DNA of 64,000 nt, from NCBI RefSeq assembly GCF_014636235.1, contig NZ_BMDZ01000004.1, forward strand, positions 89,616-153,615, written 5' to 3'. Both the position numbers and the translations under genes were made by a program. Origin of the DNA: Tistrella bauzanensis. Lineage in GTDB: Bacteria > Pseudomonadota > Alphaproteobacteria > Tistrellales > Tistrellaceae. Below the pieces are notes generated by a model. That model saw only the letters and a program-made list of their open reading frames with translations. It ran no database searches and was not told the origin of the DNA. Within the stretch, counting starts at the first letter, position 1. Every line of letters begins with the position of its first letter. Shown one piece after another: positions 34,255-42,803 of this stretch.

Positions 34255-34285
34255 AACCCGCCCGGAGCACGGATCCGGGCGGGTT
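34255..34285. terminator. Bidirectional terminator between convergent genes
   Basis: Perfect 12-bp arms AACCCGCCCGGA and TCCGGGCGGGTT around a seven-base loop. The hairpin is preceded by A residues and followed by TT on the plus strand, and lies between the convergent phosphatase and SYLF genes, so it can serve both. Confidence 0.75.
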
Positions 34286-34350
34286 CTGTCTGCCGTGCGG
34301 CGGGGGCGCGCGGCATAGGGCGCCGGCCGTCACCTTCGGCGGAAAGAGGC

Positions 34351-35202
34351 TCAGCTGCTCAGCGCCTGGCGGAGTTCGCTGCCCCGCTCGCTGTCGGGGT
34401 TCGCCTCGATGATGTCGCCGGCGGTGGCGTCGGTGCCGATCGTGCCGCCGTAATAGGCCGCGGTCTGTTCCTCGTCCCACGAGATGTCGCCGACGCTGAC
34501 GGCGGCACCGGCGAAGGCACCCTCGACACCCGACCAGATCACCACCTGACGCTCACCTGTCGAGGCGCGGGCGCCGTCGCTGGCATCGGCGAAGGTATAG
34601 CCGGCCTCGGCGTTCAGCGAGAAGCTGTCGCCGCGCTTGAAGCGGTCCACCGCCTCGTCATTCATCAGCAGGAAGGCAACCGGGCCCGACTGTCCGCCGA
34701 CCTGGGCGCCAAGGCTGATGCCGCCCATGTCATAGAAGACGGGGTTGCTCCATTCGTCGCCCTGCCTCGCCACGAACACACCCTCGCCGCCACGCGCGCC
34801 GGCGATCAGTGCGCCCTCGGCGTAATCGGGAATGATGAACACGCCCTTGGCCTTCGACAGCAGCGTCATGACGTTGCCGTCCTGGGTCATCTGCTGGGCG
34901 ACGTCGGTCGCGCGCGACACCAGTTCCTGCGCCTCAGCGCGGTCCTCGGCCCGATCCTCGGGGTCTTCGTCGGCCACGGCGGTGCGGTCCACCCCGGTCC
35001 GCTCGGCCGTGGTGTCGCCCGGATCGCGGGTGGTCGGCATGGCTGCCGCGTCCGGCTGATTGCCGACCGGACGGCCGGTGGTGCCGGCATCGTCGCTGGT
35101 CTGGCCGGCCGGCGTGCCGCTGGTGCCGGCGGCGAAGGCCGGTGCACCCGCCAGGGTTCCGGCGGCAAGAATGGTGGCGGTCATCAAAGCGAGCTTGCGC
35201 AT
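34351..35202 (-). CDS. SYLF (Ysc84-like) domain lipid-binding exported protein
   Basis: A 283-residue protein with an N-terminal signal peptide (LALMTATILAAGTLAGAPAFA), a polar, acidic linker of about 70 residues, and a C-terminal SYLF domain (LLSKAKGVFIIPDYAEGALI, GGEGVFVARQGDEWSNPVFY, GGISLGAQVGGQSGPVAFLL, EGAFAGAAVSVG). SYLF domains bind phosphoinositide-like lipids in eukaryotes; in bacteria they are common in outer-membrane or periplasmic stress proteins (BPSL1445-like) of unclear role. The ATG at 35202 gives the complete signal peptide. Confidence 0.85.
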   Translation of the reverse strand: MRKLALMTATILAAGTLAGAPAFAAGTSGTPAGQTSDDAGTTGRPVGNQPDAAAMPTTRDPGDTTAERTGVDRTAVADEDPEDRAEDRAEAQELVSRATDVAQQMTQDGNVMTLLSKAKGVFIIPDYAEGALIAGARGGEGVFVARQGDEWSNPVFYDMGGISLGAQVGGQSGPVAFLLMNDEAVDRFKRGDSFSLNAEAGYTFADASDGARASTGERQVVIWSGVEGAFAGAAVSVGDISWDEEQTAAYYGGTIGTDATAGDIIEANPDSERGSELRQALSS

Positions 35203-35257
35203 GGAGATACTCCATTCAGGCGTTGAATAGGGGGTCCGAATGGCGGCGGTGCCGCGG

Positions 35258-35563
35258 TCAGTACCAGTGACGGCGGCCATCGCCCGGCCCGTCATCGTCA
35301 TCATGGTGGCTGCAGGCCAGGCAATAAGCGGCAAGGCCCACCACACCAGCGACCAGCAGGCCGGTGGTCAGCGGGTGCTCGCGGGTCATCCGGCGGGCGC
35401 CGCCGCTCAACTGCGCGGCGCGGCGGCGGGCCGCGCGCATCGCCTCAGGCGAGGTGCTGTCATGGGCGGTGTGGCTCAGCCGGTCGGCGAGATCACGGAC
35501 CTGCCGCTTGAGCGCGGACAGATCCTCGTTCAGGCGATTGGTGGCTGTCCGGTCGTCGGTCAT
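35258..35563 (-). CDS. DUF883/ElaB-like membrane-anchored protein
   Basis: A 101-residue protein with an N-terminal amphipathic coiled coil (RLNEDLSALKRQVRDLADRL), a basic stretch and one C-terminal membrane span (LTTGLLVAGVVGLAAYCLAC), ending in a His/Asp-rich tail SHHDDDDGPGDGRRHW. The shape, including the REHPLTTGLLVAGVVG segment, is that of ElaB/YqjD proteins, which tether ribosomes to the inner membrane in stationary phase in E. coli. It lies 55 bases upstream of the SYLF gene on the same strand and may be coexpressed. Confidence 0.75.
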   Translation of the reverse strand: MTDDRTATNRLNEDLSALKRQVRDLADRLSHTAHDSTSPEAMRAARRRAAQLSGGARRMTREHPLTTGLLVAGVVGLAAYCLACSHHDDDDGPGDGRRHWY

Positions 35564-35748
35564 GTCACTCTCCGAAACCTATGGCGTCCGCGCCGTGACC
35601 GACGCGGTTCGACCCCCATAACGGGTGGCCGGGCGATTTGTTCCAAGGCGATCGCCGGCCGATCGGCGGCAGGCGCCGCCATGTGGCCCGGGAACAAGTG
35701 CCGCATCAAGGGGTTGACCACCGGCCCCTGCCGGTGGAGATGATGACC

Positions 35749-37089
35749 ATGGACGGACCAAGCCCGCACACGACCCTGCCCTTCGCGCCATCCCACATCG
35801 CCCGCGCTGATCTGACCGCGCGGTTTCTGGCGGTCCGTCGCCAGACCGAGGCCCTGGCGGCCCCCCTTGATCCGGAAGATCAGGTCGTGCAGTCGATGGC
35901 CGATTGCAGCCCGACCAAATGGCATCTGGGGCACACCACCTGGTTTTTCGAACGCTTCGTGCTGATGTCGTTCCTGCCCGGCTACCGGCCGTTCGACCCG
36001 GGTTTCGACCATCTGTTCAATTCCTATTATGTCAGCCTGGGCAGCCGCCATCCGCGGCCGCAGCGCGGCCTGCTGACCAGGCCGCCGCTGGCGCGGGTGC
36101 TGGCCTGGCGCGACAGCGTGACCCATGCCGTGACCGGGTTGCTGGACCCGGCGGATGCGGGCTTGCGCGCCCGCATCGACCCGTTGATCGAGACCGGTGT
36201 TCATCACGAACAGCAGCATCAGGAACTGCTGTTGATGGACGTCCTGCATCTGTTTTCGTGCAACCCGCTGAGGCCCGCCTATCTGCCGGCCGATATCATG
36301 GACAGCGCCGCGACAATGGCCGTGGCATCGAAACCACAGGCGCCGGGTTGGATCGACCATGACGGCGGCATCCACGCCATCGGCCATGATCCGGCGGCCG
36401 GTGATGCCGATGACTTCGCCTATGACAACGAAGGACCACGCCACGACGTGCTGCTGCGGCCGTTCCGGCTGGCCAACCGGCCGGTGACCAATGGCGACTG
36501 GCTGGAATTCATCGCCGAGGACGGCTATGGCCGCGCTGAATTCTGGCTGTCCGACGGCATCGCCGAGACGCAAGCCCAGGGCTGGACCGCGCCGCTCTAC
36601 TGGTTCCGTCCCGAAGAGGACGGCCTATGGTGGACGATGAGCCTGCGCGGCCCCGAGCCTGTGGATCTGGACGCCCCGGTGGTGCATGTCAGCCAGTACG
36701 AGGCCGACGCCTTCGCCCGCTTCCGGGGCTGCCGGCTGCCGACGGAAGCTGAATGGGAGGTGGTGGCGGCACAGGCACCGGTTGCCGGCAATCTGCTGCC
36801 ACGCGGCGCGCTGCGGCCGATGCCGGCCGGCACCACCACGCCCTCGCCCGCGCAGATCTATGGCGATGTCTGGGAATGGACCAGCAGCGCCTATGGCCCC
36901 TATCCCGGCTTCAAACCGCCGGTCGGCGCCATCGGCGAATATAACGGCAAGTTCATGGCCAATCAGATGGTCCTGCGCGGCGGCTGTTGCGTCACGCCCG
37001 GCGACCATATCCGGCCCAGCTATCGCAACTTCTTCTATCCCAGGCAGCGCTGGGCGTTTTCAGGTCTGCGGCTGGCAACCGACGCCTGA
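35749..37089 (+). CDS. egtB: Ergothioneine biosynthesis protein EgtB (iron-dependent sulfoxide synthase)
   Basis: A 446-residue non-haem iron enzyme that joins hercynine to a thiol donor in ergothioneine biosynthesis. The N-terminal DinB-like bundle has His residues in KWHLGHTTWFFERF and the HHEQQHQELLLMD motif (iron ligands), and the C-terminal formylglycine-generating-enzyme-like domain has GCRLPTEAEWE, YGDVWEWTSSAY and VLRGGCCVTP. The ATG at 35749 has GGAG nine bases upstream; ATGs at 35740 and 35743 are alternatives. egtD follows 52 bases downstream. No egtC, egtA or egtE is next to it; in many proteobacteria these are dispensable or elsewhere. Confidence 0.92.
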   Translation: MDGPSPHTTLPFAPSHIARADLTARFLAVRRQTEALAAPLDPEDQVVQSMADCSPTKWHLGHTTWFFERFVLMSFLPGYRPFDPGFDHLFNSYYVSLGSRHPRPQRGLLTRPPLARVLAWRDSVTHAVTGLLDPADAGLRARIDPLIETGVHHEQQHQELLLMDVLHLFSCNPLRPAYLPADIMDSAATMAVASKPQAPGWIDHDGGIHAIGHDPAAGDADDFAYDNEGPRHDVLLRPFRLANRPVTNGDWLEFIAEDGYGRAEFWLSDGIAETQAQGWTAPLYWFRPEEDGLWWTMSLRGPEPVDLDAPVVHVSQYEADAFARFRGCRLPTEAEWEVVAAQAPVAGNLLPRGALRPMPAGTTTPSPAQIYGDVWEWTSSAYGPYPGFKPPVGAIGEYNGKFMANQMVLRGGCCVTPGDHIRPSYRNFFYPRQRWAFSGLRLATDA

Positions 37090-37141
37090 ACCCGCGCGCC
37101 CCGAAAAGCCGCGCCCTCCATTGCCATCAAGGACCAGTCCC

Positions 37142-38164
37142 ATGCGCCAGACCACCACTGCCCCCCGCGTCGACACACCACCGCCATCCGATGCCGGCCC
37201 CCAGGGGTTTACCGCCGCAGACGGTGCCGGCGACGACATTGCGGCGATCGCCCTCGCGGGCCTGACCGCCACCCCCAAATGTCTGCCGCCGCGCCTGTTC
37301 TATGATGCCGCCGGCTCACGCCTGTTCGACCGCATCACCGGCCTTGCCGCCTATTATCCCACCCGTACCGAGAGCCGGATCCTGCACATGCAGGCGGCCG
37401 AGATCGCCACCCGTGCCGGACGCGGCACCACGCTGGTCGAATTCGGCAGCGGCGCGTCGGTGAAGACCCGGCTGGTGCTGGATGCACTGCGCGATCCCGC
37501 CGCCTATGTACCGATCGATATTTCGGCCGAGCACATGATGACGGCGAGTGCGGCGCTCGCCCGCGACCATCCGGGGCTGGCGGTGCGGCCGGTGCATGGC
37601 GATTTCATGCAGATGACCACCCTGCCCCTGGACGATGCGCCAGCCGGCACGGCCGGCCGCCGGCTGGGCTTCTTCCCCGGATCGACCATCGGCAACCTGC
37701 TGCCCGACGAGGCGGTGTGCTTCCTGCGCCGCGCGGCCTGTATGCTGGGCCATGATGGCCATCTGCTGGTCGGCGTGGATCTTGAGAAAGACCCCGCCCG
37801 GCTGATCGCCGCCTATGACGACCCGGACGGCGTCACCGCCGCCTTCAACCTGAACCTGCTGACCCGGCTGAACCGCGAGGCCGCAGCCGATTTCAGGCTG
37901 GACCGTTTTGCCCATCGCGCCATCTGGCGCGCCGATGCCGGCCGGATCGAGATGCATCTGGAAAGCCTGACCGACCAGATCGTGCAGGTGGCCGGGCGTG
38001 GCATCCGCTTCCGGAAAGGCGAGACGATCCACACCGAAAACAGCCACAAATACACGCCGACCGGATTCGCCCGGCTGGTGCGACGCGGCGGCTGGCGCAC
38101 CGATGCCTGCTGGACCGACCCCGAGCGCCTGTTCAGCCTGCACTACCTGATCCAGAACCATTGA
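37142..38164 (+). CDS. egtD: L-histidine N(alpha)-methyltransferase EgtD
   Basis: A 340-residue SAM-dependent enzyme that trimethylates histidine to hercynine, the first step of ergothioneine synthesis. Recognised by CLPPRLFYDAAGSRLFDRI, the SAM-binding LVEFGSGASVKTRLVLDAL, YVPIDISAEHM, FFPGSTIGNLLP and the C-terminal IHTENSHKYTP, all hallmarks of EgtD. AAGGA is about nine bases before the ATG. It pairs with EgtB immediately upstream; together they account for the two core reactions of the pathway. Confidence 0.93.
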   Translation: MRQTTTAPRVDTPPPSDAGPQGFTAADGAGDDIAAIALAGLTATPKCLPPRLFYDAAGSRLFDRITGLAAYYPTRTESRILHMQAAEIATRAGRGTTLVEFGSGASVKTRLVLDALRDPAAYVPIDISAEHMMTASAALARDHPGLAVRPVHGDFMQMTTLPLDDAPAGTAGRRLGFFPGSTIGNLLPDEAVCFLRRAACMLGHDGHLLVGVDLEKDPARLIAAYDDPDGVTAAFNLNLLTRLNREAAADFRLDRFAHRAIWRADAGRIEMHLESLTDQIVQVAGRGIRFRKGETIHTENSHKYTPTGFARLVRRGGWRTDACWTDPERLFSLHYLIQNH

Positions 38165-38194
38165 CACATGGATATGGGCCGGATCACGGCCGGA

Positions 38195-38632
38195 TCATGG
38201 GTCGGCATAGCCCAGTGCCCGCATTTCGACCCGCAGGCCGTGGGGATCGCGGTCGAACAGGATGGCGCCCTTGCGGACCGAACCCGGGGGCAGATAATCC
38301 AGCCGGCTGCGGCCGCGCGACACCACCGCGCCGCCATTGGTGATGACGCCCTCGATCTCCACCGCCGATGCCGTGCGCGGGCCGTCATTCCAGGCCTCGA
38401 AGGTCACCACCCAGCCCTCACCGGCGGCGGCGACCACGGTCGGCTGCACCCGGATGGCCGGCACGCCCGCAGGCGTGGTGATCGCCTGCACCAGCAGCCA
38501 GACCACCGTCGCCACCAGCAGGGCCGCGCCGATCGCGCCGATCGCCCATTCCCAGGGCCCCGGCGGGGTTGGCGCGTCATCATCCGCAGCATCACCGCGC
38601 GGTCGCGAATTGTTCCGGCTGCCATCGGTCAT
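38195..38632 (-). CDS. TIGR02588-type protein, single membrane span
   Basis: A 145-residue protein with one N-terminal membrane helix (WAIGAIGAALLVATVVWLLVQ) and a beta-rich exported domain (GWVVTFEAWNDGPRTASAVE, RSRLDYLPPGSVRKGAILFD). This fits the TIGR02588 family, a conserved protein of unknown function found beside TIGR02587 in rhizobia and relatives. The start overlaps the stop of the TIGR02587-like gene (ATGA), so the products probably form one membrane complex. Confidence 0.8.
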   Translation of the reverse strand: MTDGSRNNSRPRGDAADDDAPTPPGPWEWAIGAIGAALLVATVVWLLVQAITTPAGVPAIRVQPTVVAAAGEGWVVTFEAWNDGPRTASAVEIEGVITNGGAVVSRGRSRLDYLPPGSVRKGAILFDRDPHGLRVEMRALGYADP

Positions 38633-39480
38633 AGAATGATCCTTGCGGCGGCGGCGCCGATGGCGCCGGGAAACGACAGCACCACGACCATGCTGACGAT
38701 ATCGATTGCCGAGGTGCCATCCAGCCGGCCGAAGGTCCACAACACATACAGGCTGACCAGGGCCACCAGAACGTAGCCCGCGACGGTGAACCGCAGGAAC
38801 AGGCTCCAGAACCCGCCGGTCCGGGTGACGCTGGCACTGCCGGCGAAATCGAGCTCATAGACGAAGCCATGCATCAGGGCGAGCGTGAGGACCAGCAGGC
38901 CCAGTTGCTGCCAGATCGACATCTGATAGCCGATCAGCAGGACGTCCTCGGTGGGGGCGATGTTCAGCGACAGGAACAGCGCACCCGCCACCATCACGAA
39001 CAATTCGCCGGCATAGGTGTCTTCCATCTCGTGCCGCTTGGCATCGTGGCCGCTGGAGCCAAGCTGGCTGCGCGCCAGCATCGCGCCGATCGCGCCCGGC
39101 GTGATCTGTATGGCGATCTTGCCGATGACTTCCGACAACGGCATCTCGGGCGCCAGCACGCCGAACACCCACAGCAGGCCCGCGGCGGCGAGCGCCGCGA
39201 TGGCGATGGCGATGCAGGCATCGGCGCCGTCCTGCAGAATGCTGCTGGTCCGGCGGAAGCCGCCGATCCGCGACAGCCCGACCAGCAAAGGCAGGGTCAT
39301 CACCAGCAGCAGCGCCAGCCTGAGCGGCTCGACATAGAAGCCCAGCCACCAGGTTTCCATGGTCATCAGGATCGGCAGCGTGAACAACAGCGCGCCGGCG
39401 GCGGCACGGCCAAGACCGATCAACAGCGTGTGATCGCCGGTCGCCGCCGCGTTGGCATCGCCCGTTTCTGATCGGCTCAC
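38629..39480 (-). CDS. TIGR02587-type polytopic membrane protein
   Basis: A 283-residue membrane protein with about seven hydrophobic segments (AAAGALLFTLPILMTMETWW, LRLALLLVMTLPLLVGL, AAGLLWVFGVLA, LLVLTLALMHGFVYEL and others) and a central charged loop. It matches the TIGR02587 family of unknown function, always paired with TIGR02588 as here. No ATG precedes the domain; the GTG at 39480 has a GGAGG six bases upstream and gives a sensible N-terminus SRSETGDANAAATGD. The divergent gene on the other side is a DUF4142 protein. Confidence 0.82.
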   Translation of the reverse strand: MSRSETGDANAAATGDHTLLIGLGRAAAGALLFTLPILMTMETWWLGFYVEPLRLALLLVMTLPLLVGLSRIGGFRRTSSILQDGADACIAIAIAALAAAGLLWVFGVLAPEMPLSEVIGKIAIQITPGAIGAMLARSQLGSSGHDAKRHEMEDTYAGELFVMVAGALFLSLNIAPTEDVLLIGYQMSIWQQLGLLVLTLALMHGFVYELDFAGSASVTRTGGFWSLFLRFTVAGYVLVALVSLYVLWTFGRLDGTSAIDIVSMVVVLSFPGAIGAAAARIIL

Positions 39481-39659
39481 CTCCGACCTCCCTGAAAGCC
39501 TGGATGCACCGGCCGGTTGAAGATGCTGACAAAACCGTGGGCGGCCCGATTCCGTTCCTTGGCGTCGGAACCGCCGCCGCCGAACTGCGTTGGTTGGCCA
39601 TAAACAGCGGACTGGCCATGAACAGCCCACATCATCACCACGCAACCGGAGGCGCCATC

Positions 39660-40232
39660 ATGTTCCCCCGCTTGATCGCCGCAGCCACGCTGCGGGCCGC
39701 CCTCAGCCGGCTGCCCGTCGCCGGTGCGGCGGGTATCGCCCTCGCCACCGGGATGGCCGGCATGGCGGTGGCGGCAGACGCCCAGACCGAGCCGATATCC
39801 ACCCAGAGCTATATCGACCAGGCGACCCTGTCGGACATCTTCGAGATCCAGTCGGGGAAGCTTGCCCGCAACAAATCGGAGAACGACGACATCCGCGCCT
39901 TCGGTGGCCGGATGGTGCTGGACCATACCAATTCCAGCGAGCAGCTGCGCAAGACCCTGGCCGATATCGGCGGCGATATCAGCGTGCCCACGCAGCTCGA
40001 CGACCGCCGCATGGCGCTTCTTGAGCGGTTGAACGAGATCCCGTCCGACCAGTTCGACCGGCTGTATGTCGACATGCAGGTGACGGCCCATGAGCAGGCC
40101 CTGAAGCTGCACCGCGACTATGCCGGCAATGGCGAGAACGAGGCGCTGCGCGACGTGGCCGAGGACATCGCCGACACGGTGGAGCGCCATCTGGACGCGG
40201 TGCGCGACCTGGCCAGCGGCCAGGGCTATTGA
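39660..40232 (+). CDS. DUF4142 exported ferritin-like protein
   Basis: A 190-residue protein with a long signal peptide (LPVAGAAGIALATGMAGMAVAADA) followed by a helical DUF4142 domain: YIDQATLSDIFEIQSGKLA, FGGRMVLDHTNSSEQL, DRLYVDMQVTAHEQALKLHR and RHLDAVRDL. DUF4142 proteins are predicted four-helix bundles of the ferritin-like type, and are often induced by envelope stress. GGAGG is seven bases before the ATG. It is the first of three ferritin/haemerythrin-like genes on the plus strand. Confidence 0.85.
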   Translation: MFPRLIAAATLRAALSRLPVAGAAGIALATGMAGMAVAADAQTEPISTQSYIDQATLSDIFEIQSGKLARNKSENDDIRAFGGRMVLDHTNSSEQLRKTLADIGGDISVPTQLDDRRMALLERLNEIPSDQFDRLYVDMQVTAHEQALKLHRDYAGNGENEALRDVAEDIADTVERHLDAVRDLASGQGY

Positions 40233-40296
40233 GCCCCCGGCTCGGCCCGGGCATCCCGATCCTCCCTTTACCATTCCGACCGGCAGGAGACGACCG

Positions 40297-41541
40297 ATGG
40301 CCTTCAATCCTTTGAAGGAAAAGGGTATTCCTCTTGAGAAGCAGTGCCGCGACTGGGCGGAACTGAACGTCGAGCCCTATAAGAAGGACGCGGTTCACCC
40401 CTATAGCCGCTGCCGCGGCATCGTGATGAACGGCATTGAGGTCGAGGCGGTGATGTTCTCGCATCAGATGGCGCGAAACACGCTGGACCCCGAGATCAAG
40501 AAGCAGCTTTCACTGATGCGCCGGATCGAGGCGCAGCAGCAGAAGGTGATGAACTGGCTGATCCCCGGCGACGAAACCACGCTGGAGGTGACCTTGGGCT
40601 ATGAGCAGGTGGCGGTGGATCTGACCGCCTGGGTGGCCCAGCACGAGCCGGACCCCTATCTGCGGCAGGTCTATGAATTCGGTCTGCTGGAGGATTTCGA
40701 CCATCTTTACCGCTATGCCAACCTTTATGGCATGCTGGAAGGCCGCAAGGCCCACGAGATCACCGACACGCTGACCGAGATCATGCCCGGGCGGCCGACG
40801 ATCTATGAGCATCGCGACCCGCGCGACGAACCGCGCCGGCCGATGACGGCCCTTGCCGCCGATCCGCAATCGGTGCTGAACGCGCTGACCATCATGTCGG
40901 CCGAACAGCAGACGATGAATTTCTACATGAATATCGGCAACCGCTACATGGAGCCGCTGGCGCGCGCGACCTATCTGGAAATCGCCCAGATCGAGGAACA
41001 GCACGTCACCCATTACGAGAGCATTCTGGACCCGACGGTGAGCTGGTTCGAGAATCTGGTGCTGCATCAGTACCATGAATGCTGGATGTACTATTCGTTC
41101 ATGCAGGACGAGATCGACCCCCGGGTGAAGGCGATCTATGAGCTGCATCTGGCCATGGAGATCGAACATCTGCGCGTCGCGTGCGAGCTGATGCGCAAGG
41201 TGGAGAAGCGCGACCCTGAGGCACTGCTGCCCCAGGACATCGGCCAGACGGTGGCGTTCAAAGAGAACAAGGCCTTCATCCGCGACGTGCTGGCGCGTCA
41301 GGTCGATCTGACGTCGAAGGACAGCGCCTTCGTGCCGATCGGCGATCTGCCCGACGACGACCGCTATTTCAAATGGAACGGCACCGTCAACGCGAAGGGC
41401 GTGCCGACCGAGGACGTCATCGACCGCGCCCGGCGCGACGGCGGCGAATACCGGCTGGAGACCGAGGGGCCGCATCCGGTCGAGGCGCTGCGCGCCGATG
41501 CCGGGGCGGCGCGGACCGCCTATGCCCGCCGCGTGCGCTGA
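40297..41541 (+). CDS. Ferritin-like diiron protein of unrecognised subfamily
   Basis: A 414-residue soluble helical protein. The carboxylate/histidine pairs expected of a diiron four-helix bundle are visible in QVYEFGLLEDFDHLYRYAN, EIAQIEEQHVTHYES (ExxH) and LHLAMEIEHLRVA (ExEH). A preceding segment holds VMFSHQMARNTLDPEIKKQL, which may be a further helix pair. The length is more than twice that of ferritin or rubrerythrin. AGGAGA lies upstream of the ATG. Position between DUF4142 and haemerythrin-DUF892 genes suggests a joint role in iron or oxidative stress. I do not recognise a named family. Confidence 0.72.
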   Translation: MAFNPLKEKGIPLEKQCRDWAELNVEPYKKDAVHPYSRCRGIVMNGIEVEAVMFSHQMARNTLDPEIKKQLSLMRRIEAQQQKVMNWLIPGDETTLEVTLGYEQVAVDLTAWVAQHEPDPYLRQVYEFGLLEDFDHLYRYANLYGMLEGRKAHEITDTLTEIMPGRPTIYEHRDPRDEPRRPMTALAADPQSVLNALTIMSAEQQTMNFYMNIGNRYMEPLARATYLEIAQIEEQHVTHYESILDPTVSWFENLVLHQYHECWMYYSFMQDEIDPRVKAIYELHLAMEIEHLRVACELMRKVEKRDPEALLPQDIGQTVAFKENKAFIRDVLARQVDLTSKDSAFVPIGDLPDDDRYFKWNGTVNAKGVPTEDVIDRARRDGGEYRLETEGPHPVEALRADAGAARTAYARRVR

Positions 41542-41562
41542 ACCGGAACAGGGACGACAATC

Positions 41563-42657
41563 ATGACTGTGACCGAGGTGACCGACCACACGGTCGACTG
41601 GCGCATGGGCGATCCGGTGTCGCTGTCGGCCATGCTGATCGCGGGCAAGAAGGTGGCGCCAGACGCCACCCTGCTGCTGGAGCAGGACCATCGCGAGGCG
41701 ATGGCGATGTTCGATGCCTATGACGAACAGACCGATCCGGCCGAAAAGGCCGCCGTGGTGCGCAGGCTCTGCCGCGCCCTGTTGCGGCACATGGAGATCG
41801 AGGAAGAGATCTTCTATCCCGCAGCCGCCGCCGCGACCGGCCGCGACGACCTGACCGAACACGGCCGCAAGGAGCATGGCGAGGCGCGCGAGATCATGCT
41901 GCGCATCGACAATGCCCTGGGCCGCGGCGAGCCGCCGGATCAGGACGTGCACGCGCTGCGCCACGCCATCGAACATCACGTCACGGATGAGGAAGACGAG
42001 ATGTTCCCGACTGTTCGCAAGAGCGGCCTGGATCTGGCGGCGGTCGGCCGCCGGCTGGTCGCGCGCAAGGTGGCCCTGCTCTATCGGCGCAGCGACGGCC
42101 GGGTGCAGGACAGCGGCTATGACCGGTTGGAGAAAGCCATGAGCGAGACCCGCGACCACGCCCGCGACCTGCTGATCAAGGGCCTGCGCGACATTCATGC
42201 CGCCATCCGTCAGGGCGAGGCGATGCTTCAGGCGCAACTGCCCCGCCTGAAGCGCTATCCGCAGATGGCCGAGCGGCTGCAGGCCCATCAGCAGGACAAG
42301 ACCGCCCAGTTGAAGCGGGTGGAGGCCGTTCTGGACGGGCTGGGCCACGACCGGTCGTCGATGAAGGACATGATGATGGCGACCGCCGGGGATCTGGCGA
42401 CCCGGATGAACGCCACCAAGGATGACGAGATCCTGAAGAACAGCCTGGCGATGTTCGGCATGGCGAATTTCGAGATCGCGTCCTATGAAAGCCTGGTGAT
42501 ACTGGCCACCGCCGCCGATCAGGCCGAGGCCGCCAAGCTGTTGCAGACCAGCCTGTCGGAAGAACGCGCCATGGCCGCATGGCTGGCTGAAAATCTGCGC
42601 GGCGTGCTGCTGGCCCATCTGGAATTCCGCGCCACCGGCCGCGAGGACACCGGCTGA
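41563..42657 (+). CDS. Haemerythrin HHE domain fused to a DUF892 (YciF-like) ferritin-like domain
   Basis: A 364-residue two-domain protein. Residues about 35-160 are a haemerythrin-like HHE domain with iron-ligand candidates in LLEQDHREAM, RHMEIEEEIFYP and AIEHHVTDEEDEMFP. Residues about 200-360 are a DUF892/YciF-type ferritin-like bundle (LLIKGLRDIHAAIRQGEAML, HQQDKTAQLKRVEAVLDGLG, MANFEIASYESLVILA, EERAMAAWLAENL). Each domain is usually encoded separately; the fusion implies a joint metal- or oxygen-related function. It is 21 bases downstream of the ferritin-like gene, so one transcript is likely. Confidence 0.82.
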   Translation: MTVTEVTDHTVDWRMGDPVSLSAMLIAGKKVAPDATLLLEQDHREAMAMFDAYDEQTDPAEKAAVVRRLCRALLRHMEIEEEIFYPAAAAATGRDDLTEHGRKEHGEAREIMLRIDNALGRGEPPDQDVHALRHAIEHHVTDEEDEMFPTVRKSGLDLAAVGRRLVARKVALLYRRSDGRVQDSGYDRLEKAMSETRDHARDLLIKGLRDIHAAIRQGEAMLQAQLPRLKRYPQMAERLQAHQQDKTAQLKRVEAVLDGLGHDRSSMKDMMMATAGDLATRMNATKDDEILKNSLAMFGMANFEIASYESLVILATAADQAEAAKLLQTSLSEERAMAAWLAENLRGVLLAHLEFRATGREDTG

Positions 42658-42708
42658 CGCGTCACCTGCTCCCCGCTCTGGAACTGTCCTGGCGTGCCGC
42701 CATTCTTG

Positions 42709-42795
42709 ATGGCGCACGACCAGACCACCGCACTCGAACAGGTCATGGACGAGGCACAGGCGCTGATCGACAGGATGCGTCGTGCCCGTTCTTGA
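42709..42795 (+). CDS. Very small open frame (28 residues), doubtful
   Basis: An ATG-to-TGA frame giving a charged helix-like peptide (TTALEQVMDEAQALIDRMRR). It lies between the HHE-DUF892 gene and the end of the opposite-strand ABC operon. There is no clear ribosome-binding site and no family match. It might be a remnant of a helical protein or chance. Confidence 0.2.
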   Translation: MAHDQTTALEQVMDEAQALIDRMRRARS

Positions 42796-42803
42796 GCGGC
42801 ACC

